The notes: generated by a model not told the origin, from the letters alone. A stretch of 64,000 bases of DNA from Ampullimonas aquatilis (GCF_049675895.1 NZ_CP183834.1:1364001-1428000), one strand, 5' to 3'; counted from the stretch's first letter, positions 8,507-17,047 are shown. Made by a program: numbers and translations.

Positions 8507-9976
8507 TCACATCAGGATGATGTCGTACTGCTCCTGACTGAAGCTGCTTTCCACTTGCAATGAAATCGGCTTGCCGATGAAGTCGCCCAGCATGGCCATA
8601 TGCTGTGACTCATCTTCCAGAAATAAATCAATGACGGATTGCGAAGCGATGATTCGAAATTCACGTGGGTTGAACTGGCGTGATTCGCGCAGAATTTCCC
8701 GCAGAATGTCATAGCAGACGGTGCGGGCAGTCTTGACTTCACCTTTGCCATTGCAGGTCGGGCAGGACTCACACAACACATGCGCCAGTGATTCGCGAGT
8801 GCGTTTGCGCGTGACTTCGACCAGTCCCAACTGGGAAAAGCCCGACACGGTAATGCGGGTGCGATCCTTGTCCAACGCCCGTTTGAGTTCACCGAGTACC
8901 GCTTCACGATGCTCGGTGTTTTCCATGTCAATGAAATCGAGAATGATGATGCCGCCCAGATTGCGCAGCCGCAGCTGCCGTGCAATCGTATGCGCTGCTT
9001 CCAGATTGGTGCGAAAAATCGTGTCGTCAAAGTTGCGCGCACCCACAAAACCACCGGTGTTCACATCGATGGTGGTCATCGCTTCAGTCTGATCAATGAT
9101 GCAATAACCGCCAGACTTGAGGTCCACGCGGCGTGATAAGGCCTTTTCAATTTCGGCATCAATATTGTAAAGATCAAACAAGGGGCGCTCGCCCGCATAA
9201 TGCGACAGTCGATCTATCACGGTCGGTGTGAATTGCTCACCAAATTTTTTCAGACGGATATAGTTTTCGCGGGAATCAATCTGAATGCTGGCGGTGTCTT
9301 CATTGACAAAATCACGCAGCACGCGCAAACCCAAGTCCAGATCCTGATGCAACAGGGTCGGTGCCGGTTGAGTGCGACTGGCCTCCACAATGGCCTTCCA
9401 GGATTTACGTAAAAATTCAATATCGTTGGCGATGTCTTCTTCGCTGGCTTCTTCAGCCATGGTGCGCACGATATAGCCGCCTTTTTCTTCGGCCGGGCGC
9501 AGTTTATTCATCAGGTCACGCAAGCGGTTGCGATCGGTTTCTTCTTCAATCCTTTGCGAAATACCAATATGCTCATCCTGTGGCAAGTAAACCAGGGTGC
9601 GACCCGCCACACTGATTTGCGTGGATAGCCGCGCGCCTTTGGTACCGATGGGGTCTTTGACCACTTGCACCATCAGGGTCTGACCTTCAAAGAGGGTCTT
9701 TTCAATCGCAATCTGCGGTGCATGTTCCACCACTGCGCCAGGCTCCTTTTTTTGCCAGAGATCGGCCACATGCAAAAAAGCGGCGCGTTCCAGACCAATA
9801 TCAATAAAGGCCGATTGCATGCCTGGCAGTACACGGGCAACTCGGCCCAGATAAATATTACTGACCAGTCCGCGGGTCAGGGTGCGTTCAATATGGATTT
9901 CCTGAACGGAACCCTGCTGCACCACGGCAACGCGGGTTTCCTGAGGGGTGATATTGATGAGGATGTCTTCTGCCAT
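8507..9976 (-). CDS. rng: Ribonuclease G
   Basis: Endoribonuclease of the RNase E/G family that matures the 5' end of 16S rRNA and trims some mRNAs. The 489-residue length fits RNase G, lacking the long C-terminal scaffold of RNase E. The N-terminal S1-like region contains GLVSNIYLGRV and FIDIGLERAAFLH; the catalytic part includes IIDQTEAMTTIDVNTGGF (first metal-binding Asp), GGIIILDFIDM (second Asp) and the zinc-link cysteines in CESCPTCNGKG. It is followed downstream by the terminator shared with livM and preceded by maf with a 15-base gap, the usual rng-maf order of beta-proteobacteria. Confidence 0.97.
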   Translation of the reverse strand: MAEDILINITPQETRVAVVQQGSVQEIHIERTLTRGLVSNIYLGRVARVLPGMQSAFIDIGLERAAFLHVADLWQKKEPGAVVEHAPQIAIEKTLFEGQTLMVQVVKDPIGTKGARLSTQISVAGRTLVYLPQDEHIGISQRIEEETDRNRLRDLMNKLRPAEEKGGYIVRTMAEEASEEDIANDIEFLRKSWKAIVEASRTQPAPTLLHQDLDLGLRVLRDFVNEDTASIQIDSRENYIRLKKFGEQFTPTVIDRLSHYAGERPLFDLYNIDAEIEKALSRRVDLKSGGYCIIDQTEAMTTIDVNTGGFVGARNFDDTIFRTNLEAAHTIARQLRLRNLGGIIILDFIDMENTEHREAVLGELKRALDKDRTRITVSGFSQLGLVEVTRKRTRESLAHVLCESCPTCNGKGEVKTARTVCYDILREILRESRQFNPREFRIIASQSVIDLFLEDESQHMAMLGDFIGKPISLQVESSFSQEQYDIILM

Positions 9977-9991
9977 GGACTGATTGAGTGA

Positions 9992-10603
9992 TTAGACAAT
10001 ATCCAGCCCCAAGTGCTTGAGCGCCTGGGCTGTCTCGAAAAGCGGGAGCCCCATGATACCCGAATAACTGCCCACAATATGCGTTACAAAGGTGGCGGCC
10101 TTGCCCTGAATGCCATAACCACCGGCTTTGCCATAACCTTCACCCGATTCCACATAGCGCAGGATGTCGCGTTGGCTCAATACATTAAAGCGGACATTGG
10201 AAACGGATAACTGCAATTCATGCTGCTCGCCCAAGCCTACGGCAACGGCGGTCAAGACTTGATGTTCCTTGCCTGATAGTGTGGTGAGCATGCTGCGCAA
10301 GTCAGCTTCATCGGCTGGTTTACCCAATATATGGGTGCGCAAGGCTACTGTGGTGTCGGCCGCCAAAATCGCAGCAGGTGGCAGGCCACGACGTTGCAAA
10401 CGCAATTGTGCGGCAGCCAGCTTGAGCAAAGTCACCCGCTTGACATACTGCGCGGGTGCTTCGTTAGGCAGAATGATTTCGAGCGCTTCGGCATTTTCAT
10501 CGGCATCGGGCAGCAATAATTCAAATTTGACGCCAATCTGAGTGAGTAATTCCTGACGGCGCGGGCTTTGGGAGGCGAGATAAATAAAATCGGGATTGGA
10601 CAT
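9992..10603 (-). CDS. maf: Maf-family nucleoside triphosphate pyrophosphatase
   Basis: House-cleaning enzyme that hydrolyses non-canonical or excess NTPs (in the YhdE branch, dTTP/UTP) to the monophosphate. The diagnostic N-terminal motif LASQSPRRQELL is present at about 9-20, followed by the catalytic AADTTVAL (~84-91) and the C-terminal GYGIQGKAATFV and GSYSGIMGLPL. Length 203 is normal. Being between rng and rlmH is the usual setting for the YhdE type, but substrate preference cannot be read with certainty from this sequence. Confidence 0.93.
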   Translation of the reverse strand: MSNPDFIYLASQSPRRQELLTQIGVKFELLLPDADENAEALEIILPNEAPAQYVKRVTLLKLAAAQLRLQRRGLPPAAILAADTTVALRTHILGKPADEADLRSMLTTLSGKEHQVLTAVAVGLGEQHELQLSVSNVRFNVLSQRDILRYVESGEGYGKAGGYGIQGKAATFVTHIVGSYSGIMGLPLFETAQALKHLGLDIV

Positions 10604-10723
10604 GGACTTCTACTTTTTTTGCGGTGCAGCGAGCTTTAAACCTCGTTTATACCGCGCAAACCGCCACTTTGACCGATTGGCAAGCCTAATTGACGTAATT
10701 CAATATTGTGACTTAACGGTGAC

Positions 10724-11194
10724 TTACACGCGATGATACGGATGATTGGTGTTGATGGACCAGGCACGATAGAGTTGTTCGGCCAATAATACCCGCACCA
10801 TACCATGTGGCATGGTCATGCTCGATAGCCGAATCAGCCCTTGGGCTTTTTGTTTGATGATCGGGGCGAGGCCATCGGCACCTCCAATCACAAAGCAGGT
10901 GTCGCCGCCTTCGCGTTGCCAGCCAAGCAGTTTTTTGGCGAGTGCCACGGTGGTCAGATCTTCACCGTGTTCATCCAGGGCAATCAGTCGAGCCTGTTTG
11001 GGGAGGGCAGCCAGAATCCGTTCGGCTTCCAGTGCCATCACCTTTTCGACTGGTTTGGCTGCGGAACGGACTTCGGGCTTGAGTTCTTTGAGGCTTAAGG
11101 CCAGTTCCGGTGGCATGCGCTTGGCATATTCCTGAAAGCCGGTTTCAATCCAGCCGGGCATCTTGTGCCCGACTGCAATGATCTGCAAGGCCAT
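10724..11194 (-). CDS. rlmH: 23S rRNA pseudouridine-1915 N3-methyltransferase RlmH
   Basis: SPOUT-class methyltransferase that methylates pseudouridine 1915 in helix 69 of 23S rRNA, acting on the assembled 70S ribosome. The 156-residue protein is full length. The SAM-binding trefoil-knot motifs are plain: FVIGGADGLAP, LSSMTMPHGMVRVLLAEQLY and the conserved terminus RAWSINTNHPYHR. Its start lies three bases after the rsfS stop, so the two ribosome-related genes are almost certainly co-translated. Confidence 0.96.
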   Translation of the reverse strand: MALQIIAVGHKMPGWIETGFQEYAKRMPPELALSLKELKPEVRSAAKPVEKVMALEAERILAALPKQARLIALDEHGEDLTTVALAKKLLGWQREGGDTCFVIGGADGLAPIIKQKAQGLIRLSSMTMPHGMVRVLLAEQLYRAWSINTNHPYHRV

Positions 11195-11197
11195 TGC

Positions 11198-11779
11198 TTA
11201 TTCGCTAGTAGAACCAGCCGATTTCTTGGCAGCAGCTTTTTTTGCAGGAGCTTTCTTGGCCGTAACTTTTCTTGGTGCGGCTTTTTTGGCTGGCGCTTTG
11301 CTGGTGACTGATTTTTTTGCAGGTACCTTTTTAGCAGCAGCCTTTTTGGCGGCCACTTTTTTCGCTGCAACTTTTTTAGTCGCAACCGTTTTAGTTTCGG
11401 CTGATTTGGCTACGGTTTTTTTAGCCGGTACTTTTTTATCCGATTTCAGCGCTACTGGTTTGCTACCCCAGATTTCTTCGAGGTTGTAATAGGCGCGCAA
11501 CGCTGGTTGCATGATGTGCACGATCAGATCGCCGCAATCCACCAGCACCCATTCGCCGGTCTCCTCGCCTTCAATACTGATGATATGGCCACCGTTTTCC
11601 TTCACCTTGTCACGCACGCTGGCTGCCAATGCCTTGGTCTGGCGATTGGAAGTACCGCTGCAGATGACAATCCGGTCAAACAGGCTGGTCAGATTGACGG
11701 TGTCAAATAGCTTGATGTCCTGGGCTTTGATGTCTTCGAGCGCGTCGATGACGAGTGCTTGTAGTTGTTGAATATCCAT
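11198..11779 (-). CDS. rsfS: Ribosomal silencing factor RsfS with Lys/Ala-rich tail
   Basis: RsfS binds ribosomal protein L14 and blocks joining of the 30S and 50S subunits when nutrients run short. Residues 1 to about 106 form the ordinary domain (IDALEDIKAQDI, DRIVICSGTSNRQTKALA, GEWVLVDCGDLIVHIM). The remaining ~87 residues are an extension made of AAKK/PAKK repeats with a sprinkling of Ser/Thr, strongly basic and very like bacterial histone H1-like proteins. Most RsfS proteins stop at about 105-130 residues. The tail is in frame, free of stops and contiguous, so not an assembly accident; it could bind rRNA or DNA. The gene lies between nadD and rlmH, the standard neighbourhood. Confidence 0.95.
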   Translation of the reverse strand: MDIQQLQALVIDALEDIKAQDIKLFDTVNLTSLFDRIVICSGTSNRQTKALAASVRDKVKENGGHIISIEGEETGEWVLVDCGDLIVHIMQPALRAYYNLEEIWGSKPVALKSDKKVPAKKTVAKSAETKTVATKKVAAKKVAAKKAAAKKVPAKKSVTSKAPAKKAAPRKVTAKKAPAKKAAAKKSAGSTSE

Positions 11780-11782
11780 TGA

Positions 11783-12496
11783 TTAGTTTTGATTTTCTAT
11801 ATAAAGATGATGTTGTTGAATGTAGTCTAGCACTGCCGGGCCTAAATAATCGAGTGGTGCAATCCCGTGAGCCAACTGGTATCGAATCGTGGTGGAAGAA
11901 ATATCCACTGCCAGGGTGGACGCCAGAATGACTTTGCCATGACTGGCACGATGCAATTGCGCTGGTTTGGTCAGACCTTTTTCTATCTGGTTTTGCAGGG
12001 TGGCCGCCAGCGTCGCCGTTTCCAGTGAATAGCCAGGTCTGGCGGCAATACACAGATGCGCCAGTTCCAATAACCTTTCCCATTCGTGCCAGGTATGCAA
12101 ACGCGCCAACTGATCGGCACCAAGCAATAAACAGAGCGAAGCATCTTTGCCATATTCATTGCGCAGCTCGGTCAGTGTTTCAAAGGTATAGCTGGCCTTG
12201 CCACGCAAAATCTCGCGCTCGTCAATCTTGACCTGCACCGGATGATCATGTCCCAGGCGCGCATTCAGATCCTGCATCGCCAAAGCCACCATGGCAACCC
12301 GATCCGTGGCATTGGCGATCAAGCCACTTTTTTGCCAGGGATTACCTGCCGGAATGACCAGTAATTCATCAAGCTGCAGCAACTGGCAAAACAATTCGGC
12401 CAGTGCCACATGACCGAGATGAATCGGATCAAATGAACCACCAAAAATACCAACCCTGCGTCGTGGGGATGTTTTTTTCAAATCAGATCCAGTCAC
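11783..12496 (-). CDS. nadD: Nicotinate-nucleotide adenylyltransferase NadD
   Basis: Transfers AMP from ATP to nicotinate mononucleotide, giving deamido-NAD in NAD biosynthesis. The nucleotidyltransferase motif GGSFDPIHLGH (about 19-29) and the C-terminal ISSTTIR motif are both intact; length 237 is slightly above the usual ~215 because of the N-terminus. The start is a GTG at 12496 inside the end of hemF, overlapping its stop by 14 bases; no better start precedes the conserved GIFGGSFDP segment. It is one of the housekeeping chain hemF-nadD-rsfS-rlmH on the minus strand. Confidence 0.94.
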   Translation of the reverse strand: MTGSDLKKTSPRRRVGIFGGSFDPIHLGHVALAELFCQLLQLDELLVIPAGNPWQKSGLIANATDRVAMVALAMQDLNARLGHDHPVQVKIDEREILRGKASYTFETLTELRNEYGKDASLCLLLGADQLARLHTWHEWERLLELAHLCIAARPGYSLETATLAATLQNQIEKGLTKPAQLHRASHGKVILASTLAVDISSTTIRYQLAHGIAPLDYLGPAVLDYIQQHHLYIENQN

Positions 12497-13475
12497 GCGC
12501 GGTCAAAAACTGTTCTGTCAGACTGGCTTCGGCCGAACCTGCTGCGGGTTGCCATTGATAACGCCATTTGACGATCGGTGGCATGGAAACCAGAATCGAT
12601 TCCGTACGTCCACCGGACTGCAGGCCAAACAGGGTACCACGATCAAATACCAGATTGAACTCCACATAACGACCGCGGCGATAGGCCTGAAAATCGCGCT
12701 CCCGCTCACCATAAGGCGTACTCAGACGCTTTTGCAGAATGGGTGCGTAAGCCGGCACAAAATGATCACCAATCGAGCGGATCATCGCAAAGCTCTGTTC
12801 AAAGCCCAGTTCGGAAAAATCATCCAGAAACAGGCCGCCAATGCCACGCGGTTCTTTACGATGCTTGAGATAGAAATACTCATCGCACCATTTTTTAAAG
12901 CGCGTATAAAGACCTGCGCCAAAGGGCTCCACCGAATCCTTGCAGGTTTGATGAAAATGTCGTGCATCTTCTTCAAAACCATAATAGGGTGTCAGATCCT
13001 GGCCACCACCAAACCACCAGACTGGCTCGGCATGCTCGGCGCGCGCAATAAAAAAGCGCACATTCAGATGAACCGTGGGCGCATAGGGGTTACGTGGATG
13101 CAGCACCAATGATACGCCCATGGCTTCCCATTCGCGTCCTGCCAGTTCAGGTCGATTGGCCGCTGCCGATGGTGGCAACTGCATGCCCTTGACATGGGAA
13201 AACAGCACGCCACCACGTTCCAGCACGGCATTGTCTTCGGTCACGCGTGAAATGCCACCGCCACCTTCAGCACGTTCCCAACTATCCGTGATGAAAGGCT
13301 TGCCACCCTGAGCCAGCTCAATGGCTTCCAGACTTTGCACAATACGGTTTTGCAGATCAAGCAGATAAGTTTTGACAGCATGGCTGTCGATGGGGGCGGC
13401 GGAACGGATAGGAGCAGTCACGAGCGATATGAATCTGGCCAATTCAATGAGCAGATTTGCATAAAAAAACGCCAT
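12483..13475 (-). CDS. hemF: Oxygen-dependent coproporphyrinogen III oxidase HemF
   Basis: Oxidatively decarboxylates coproporphyrinogen III to protoporphyrinogen IX in haem synthesis. Clear family segments include GGGGISRV, GVSLVLHPRNPYAPTVHLN, WWFGGGQDLTPYY and RGRYVEFNLVFDRGT. The ATG at 13475 gives 330 residues, slightly longer than usual and with a hydrophobic lead-in; a GTG at 13421 (beginning TAPIRSAAP) would give a more typical length of about 312. Neither has a strong ribosome-binding site, so the start is undecided. Its 3' end overlaps nadD. An imperfect inverted-repeat element lies directly upstream. Confidence 0.94.
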   Translation of the reverse strand: MAFFYANLLIELARFISLVTAPIRSAAPIDSHAVKTYLLDLQNRIVQSLEAIELAQGGKPFITDSWERAEGGGGISRVTEDNAVLERGGVLFSHVKGMQLPPSAAANRPELAGREWEAMGVSLVLHPRNPYAPTVHLNVRFFIARAEHAEPVWWFGGGQDLTPYYGFEEDARHFHQTCKDSVEPFGAGLYTRFKKWCDEYFYLKHRKEPRGIGGLFLDDFSELGFEQSFAMIRSIGDHFVPAYAPILQKRLSTPYGERERDFQAYRRGRYVEFNLVFDRGTLFGLQSGGRTESILVSMPPIVKWRYQWQPAAGSAEASLTEQFLTARDWI

Positions 13476-13515
13476 TCTACCTGTTTGGCAGTGTGATTGA
13501 CCTTAAAACCGCTGT

Positions 13516-13717
13516 AAACCGCCAAGATGCCAAGGAAAGTATCAGATCGAAGGCGTTTACCAGAAAGACACCAAGTAACCACAAAGCACACCAAGAAAGG
13601 CGGGTAATCAAGCGCGTACGATATGCTTTTAACTTCGTGTCCTTTGTGTCTTTGTGGTAAAGATTTTGATCTTAAAGTTTTCCTTGGCGCACTTGGCGTC
13701 TTGGCGTCTTGGCGGTT
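13516..13717. repeat. ~200-bp imperfect inverted repeat with short tandem units
   Basis: The gap between hemF and the PilZ gene folds on itself. The outer left arm (AACCGCCAAGATGCCAAGG, from about 13517) matches the complement of the right arm ending at 13717, where CTTGGCGT-like 8-base units recur four times. The inner arms (TTACCAGAAAGACACCAAG, from about 13556, against the complement of 13639-13660) share the CACAAAGACAC core. Another element with the same core lies at 61392-61485. No gene is evident within it. Confidence 0.75.
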
Positions 13718-13739
13718 CAATAGACAATATCTGGTTTAT

Positions 13740-14510
13740 TTAACCATCAATCAAGGCACGGCGATCGCGATCGACCTTGTTGATATAGCGTTGCAGGAGC
13801 GACAGCATCGGGCCGGGCAGATCGACAAAGCGGCAGCCAATATGAGGACTGTTGCTGCCGCTGGTGGCGATGCCATCACCGCTTTCAATATAGCGGACTT
13901 CCAGTGCGGAGATGATTTCGCCAAATTCGGGCAGCACAATGCGGCCACGATGCAGCATGTCACCAACGCTGAGCTGGATGCCTGGATGAGTCAGCATCAC
14001 GCCGATACCGCCACAACTGATGTCGACAATTCTCAAATCAATGATGGCCTGTTTTTCTGCGGGCATGCTGGCGCGGCAAACCACTGGCTTGGCTTTGGAG
14101 GTCGGCACGCGGTAAAAGTCACGGCGTTGCAATCGCAACAGGCTGGTGGGTAATGCTTTACGTAATGCCGGGCGGCCTTCAAAAGCAATTTGTTCGGCGA
14201 TGCTTCCGTGAAACTGAATCTTGATGGCATCCAAAAAAGTCACGACAGCGAGCCGGTTGGCAGCCAGCAATTGCCGATTGGCGCGTTCATCAGCACCACA
14301 GTCGAAATAGAGATGGCCATTTTTTTCGTCGATATGCAGTAATTGCGTGACGATGAAGTCGTTACCCATATTGAAGTAAATGGTCACAAAGGCGCGGGCC
14401 TTGATGACTTTCTTGAGAATGGCAATGATCTCCACCCGTGACTCAACCTGATACTGTTGCAGATCGGATGGATTGTTTTCAGGCCTCGCGGCTTCGAGCA
14501 TGTTCATCAT
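13740..14510 (-). CDS. ycgR: YcgR-like flagellar brake protein (YcgR + PilZ domains)
   Basis: c-di-GMP effector that binds the flagellar motor and slows rotation when c-di-GMP is high. The first ~120 residues resemble the YcgR N-terminal domain; the PilZ domain follows with the c-di-GMP-binding RRDFYR (RxxxR) at about 129-134 and DISCGGIGV (D/NxSxxG) about 35 residues later. Length 256 is typical. Up to three ATG codons are available at the start (14510, 14507, 14501). It is the last gene of the minus-strand flagellar block, 6 bases after the FlhB-like gene, so its expression is probably tied to late flagellar genes. Several c-di-GMP enzymes are encoded at 41-50 kb. Confidence 0.9.
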   Translation of the reverse strand: MMNMLEAARPENNPSDLQQYQVESRVEIIAILKKVIKARAFVTIYFNMGNDFIVTQLLHIDEKNGHLYFDCGADERANRQLLAANRLAVVTFLDAIKIQFHGSIAEQIAFEGRPALRKALPTSLLRLQRRDFYRVPTSKAKPVVCRASMPAEKQAIIDLRIVDISCGGIGVMLTHPGIQLSVGDMLHRGRIVLPEFGEIISALEVRYIESGDGIATSGSNSPHIGCRFVDLPGPMLSLLQRYINKVDRDRRALIDG

Positions 14511-14516
14511 ATTGGC

Positions 14517-14927
14517 TCACTGTTTTTTTTGATTGATGAATTGATTAAATGACTGCTTCTTGTTTTCCAACTGGTAAAGCCAGGCCAGTAATTCAGCCAC
14601 TGCGGTGTATAGCGCAGGCGGGATATGCTGATCCAGATCGACTTGCATCAGCAGGGAAACCAGATCACGTGATTCATGGACAAAGATGCCGGCCTCGCGT
14701 GCACGGCGAATGATTTCGTCAGCCATCAGTGCCTTGCCTTTGGCGACCACCTTGGGGGCAAAGGCACCCGCTTCATAGGCCAGTGCCACTGCCTGACGAA
14801 AATCATGTTGTTTAAGTGAATTGTTGCTGGTGGCGGGCGGCGTGAATAAGGGTGCCAGCGCATGGGCTTTGCTGTCAGGCGTGGTTTGCTTACCAGTACG
14901 GTTGCGGGAAGGATTAGCGCTCATCAC
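14517..14927 (-). CDS. Orphan FlhB C-terminal-domain protein (FlhB-like, no membrane part)
   Basis: A 136-residue protein resembling only the cytoplasmic export-switch domain of FlhB/YscU. The segment AVALAYEAGAFAPKVVAKGK matches the region just after the NPTH autocleavage site of FlhB, and VHESRDLVSLLMQVDLDQHIP resembles the end of the domain. There is no NPTH motif and no membrane segment. Such FlhB-like short proteins are known beside fliK in many bacteria and are thought to help export or be partly redundant with the FlhB C-terminus. It overlaps the end of fliK by 14 bases, which supports a link with hook-length/export control. Confidence 0.85.
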   Translation of the reverse strand: MMSANPSRNRTGKQTTPDSKAHALAPLFTPPATSNNSLKQHDFRQAVALAYEAGAFAPKVVAKGKALMADEIIRRAREAGIFVHESRDLVSLLMQVDLDQHIPPALYTAVAELLAWLYQLENKKQSFNQFINQKKQ

Positions 14928-16050
14928 GCGTTCCTTTCAGCAGCTTGGGCGTTGTGGCCGCCAGATTGACTGCATTGGCCGGATTATCCAGCCGCGACCG
15001 AATGCTGATGCCGGCCACACTCAAACCTTTATCCTGTAAATACTGGTTCAGTTTGTCGCGCGCCTTGTCCATTTGCCGGGCAGTGAGGCGATCATCGGTC
15101 TTGATCCAGATATTCAGTCGTCCCTGGTGTTGTACCAGTTCGGCATCAATCTCGCCAAGCGCCGGCAAATGCAAGACCAGATGGGTGCGCCACTGCTCAC
15201 CGGCAGTGCCAGAGCCGCTGCCTTCATCGGCAATTTCAATGCGTGCCTGCTGGCCTTGCCAGACTTCGACATCACCCACAAAACCGCGCTTTTCCAGTAC
15301 CTGCAGTTGCTCGCGCAAGAGGCTGGTGATTTCCTTGGGCAGTTGCTGGTTGTCTTTGATATCGGCCAGGAGCGGTGCTTCATTGCCATTGAGTACGGCG
15401 GCCTGCGGTTCCTTGCGCAGTTGTTCGATGCTGCGCTCGCCATCAATCCATTGCTTGAGATGTGCCTCGTAAAAGAGGCCGCTTTTGTCGACTACGTTTT
15501 CCAGCTCGTGGGCGAGTTGATCGGTATGAAAGATGGACGTCTGATCCAGCTTGGCCACCACATTGGCTTTGCTTGCGGCTACCTTGTTGTCATCACTGGC
15601 TGTTGTGCCGGGTAAGGCTGCTTGGATGAGTTTAGGCGCTTCTTCGGTTGGTGTTTGGGTCAATTGCCCCAAGAGACTGGCCAAGGGGCTGAAGTGGGTG
15701 GCCTGATCGGTCACATCATGGCTGGCAGCGCTGAATGTTTCGGCCTCCGGCGCATTGGCAAGAAGCAGCCGCAAGGCAATCTGATCGCCGGTTTTGGCGG
15801 GTGCATTGAGATTGACTTTGGCCTGGATGGTGCCCGCTTCACCTTGCAATTGCAGGATCGCCTGATTGCGAGGATCAATCGCCATGACTTGCGCTTCGAC
15901 CCAGCGATTGGCCAGACTGGCCAGCAAATTACGGTCAGTCACCGACTGCTCGGAGAGTCGCAACACACCCACCAATGCGCCCACACGTGAGCGTTCCGGC
16001 GCGACACTTTTGGTCGCCCCGTTGGCATCAAATGGGGTGATATTGAACAT
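14914..16050 (-). CDS. fliK: Flagellar hook-length control protein FliK
   Basis: Secreted ruler protein that measures hook length and triggers the FlhB switch to filament export. The 378-residue product has a loosely conserved N-terminal part rich in Ala/Gln/Thr and a C-terminal Flg_hook domain (about 270-360) with LPALGEIDAELVQHQGRLNI and the final SIRSRLDNPANAVNLAA. The overlap with the downstream FlhB-like gene matches a shared task in substrate switching. FliK proteins vary widely in the first half; identification rests on the C-terminal domain and the flagellar context. Confidence 0.85.
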   Translation of the reverse strand: MFNITPFDANGATKSVAPERSRVGALVGVLRLSEQSVTDRNLLASLANRWVEAQVMAIDPRNQAILQLQGEAGTIQAKVNLNAPAKTGDQIALRLLLANAPEAETFSAASHDVTDQATHFSPLASLLGQLTQTPTEEAPKLIQAALPGTTASDDNKVAASKANVVAKLDQTSIFHTDQLAHELENVVDKSGLFYEAHLKQWIDGERSIEQLRKEPQAAVLNGNEAPLLADIKDNQQLPKEITSLLREQLQVLEKRGFVGDVEVWQGQQARIEIADEGSGSGTAGEQWRTHLVLHLPALGEIDAELVQHQGRLNIWIKTDDRLTARQMDKARDKLNQYLQDKGLSVAGISIRSRLDNPANAVNLAATTPKLLKGTRDER

Positions 16051-16121
16051 GGCGTTATGACGCTCCGTCTTTAAATCAGTGTTGCTCCTCCGTTCAAGTT
16101 TTCTGTTACCAGTCTGCTTGA

Positions 16122-16442
16122 TCAGCGGTACGTTGACTTCAATTGCTGGTCTTGCTGCCCGCTCATGATGAGTGACTCAATATGCTTCATCCACGGCTCG
16201 GTCAGATTGCGGATGGCAGCATCATTGGCCAGCATATGTTTGAGCAGGGCCATACGTTTTTGCTGGTCTTCAGGGCTGAGTTGCTTGGGATCATCAATCG
16301 ACTTGAGGTCTTTGATCTTGCGTGCACATTCATTTTCAACGGCACACAGGGTTTCCCAATCATTGGCCCTGGCCGCAGCCAGCATGCGGTCAGTGGTTTC
16401 TGCAATGGTTTCGTAGTGGTGAATCAAACTCACTTTGGTCAT
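16122..16442 (-). CDS. fliT: Flagellar export chaperone FliT
   Basis: Small, helical, 106-residue chaperone. In enterics FliT binds the FliD cap protein before export and also inhibits FlhDC once freed. Here it has the typical charged helical sequence (IHHYETIAETTDRMLAAARAN, then DWETLCAVENECARKIKDLK) and lies close to fliS and fliK. FliT sequences are poorly conserved, so part of the support is position. GGTTAGGAAAAAAA precedes ATG 16442 as a ribosome-binding region. The 194-base gap between fliS and fliT shows no obvious gene. Confidence 0.82.
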   Translation of the reverse strand: MTKVSLIHHYETIAETTDRMLAAARANDWETLCAVENECARKIKDLKSIDDPKQLSPEDQQKRMALLKHMLANDAAIRNLTEPWMKHIESLIMSGQQDQQLKSTYR

Positions 16443-16636
16443 TTTTTTTCCTAACCTGCTCTTTATCCCATGGCAGGCAGCTAGGGTGTTCCAGTGATAC
16501 TTTTTGGTTTATTGTTTTCAGCCCTCAGCATAAGGTTTGTCAGAATTTTGAAAGCGCCAATAAGCTGTCTTTTTTGTGCGCTATTTCACGTTCCTGTTTT
16601 GACCTATGCCAAAGACTGACCCTCAAAGCGCGAGTT

Positions 16637-17047
16637 TCAGACTTTGCCTTTGATCGATGACCAGGCAGTGCGCAGGCCATCCAGCAAAGTCACGACTTCA
16701 TTCAAGCCAGCGATTTCATTGCCAATACTGGCTTTGAGAATGCGTCGGCACATATAGTCATACAGCTCAAACAGATTGCTGGCCAATTCACCACCAGCAT
16801 GCATGTCGAGCGAGGCTTTGAGGCCTTCATCAATAATCCGAATGGCTTTGCTGATGGCCTGACCCTTGGCTTCAATATTGCCGGTCTGAATATGGCCTAC
16901 TGCGTGATGCAGTGAATCAATCGCCCCGTCATAAAGCATCTGAATCAGGTGATGCGGATCGGCTGTGTTGACGCCGGTTTCCATTTGCACATTGGCATAG
17001 GCGCTGGCACCAAATCGATTTGCTGCGTACATGGTTTTCTCCATCAT
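16637..17047 (-). CDS. fliS: Flagellar export chaperone FliS
   Basis: Cytoplasmic chaperone that keeps flagellin unfolded before export. The 136-residue length and sequence (AYANVQMETGVNTADPHHLIQ, LYDGAIDSLHHAVGHI, LYDYMCRRILKASIGN) are standard for FliS. The start at 17047 is preceded by AAGAAGGAAAACA, a good ribosome-binding site. It lies downstream of the glycosyltransferase block and upstream of fliT on the same strand. Its likely clients, two flagellins, are encoded about 8 kb further up the same strand. Confidence 0.95.
   Translation of the reverse strand: MMEKTMYAANRFGASAYANVQMETGVNTADPHHLIQMLYDGAIDSLHHAVGHIQTGNIEAKGQAISKAIRIIDEGLKASLDMHAGGELASNLFELYDYMCRRILKASIGNEIAGLNEVVTLLDGLRTAWSSIKGKV

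Noticed and set aside
12549..13112. A 187-codon + strand frame over hemF.
   Set aside because: Antisense to the conserved HemF segments, with no supporting features.
13683..13717. CTTGGCGT-type tandem units considered as a CRISPR or VNTR array.
   Set aside because: Only about four 8-9-base units and no unique spacers; they are part of the larger inverted repeat.
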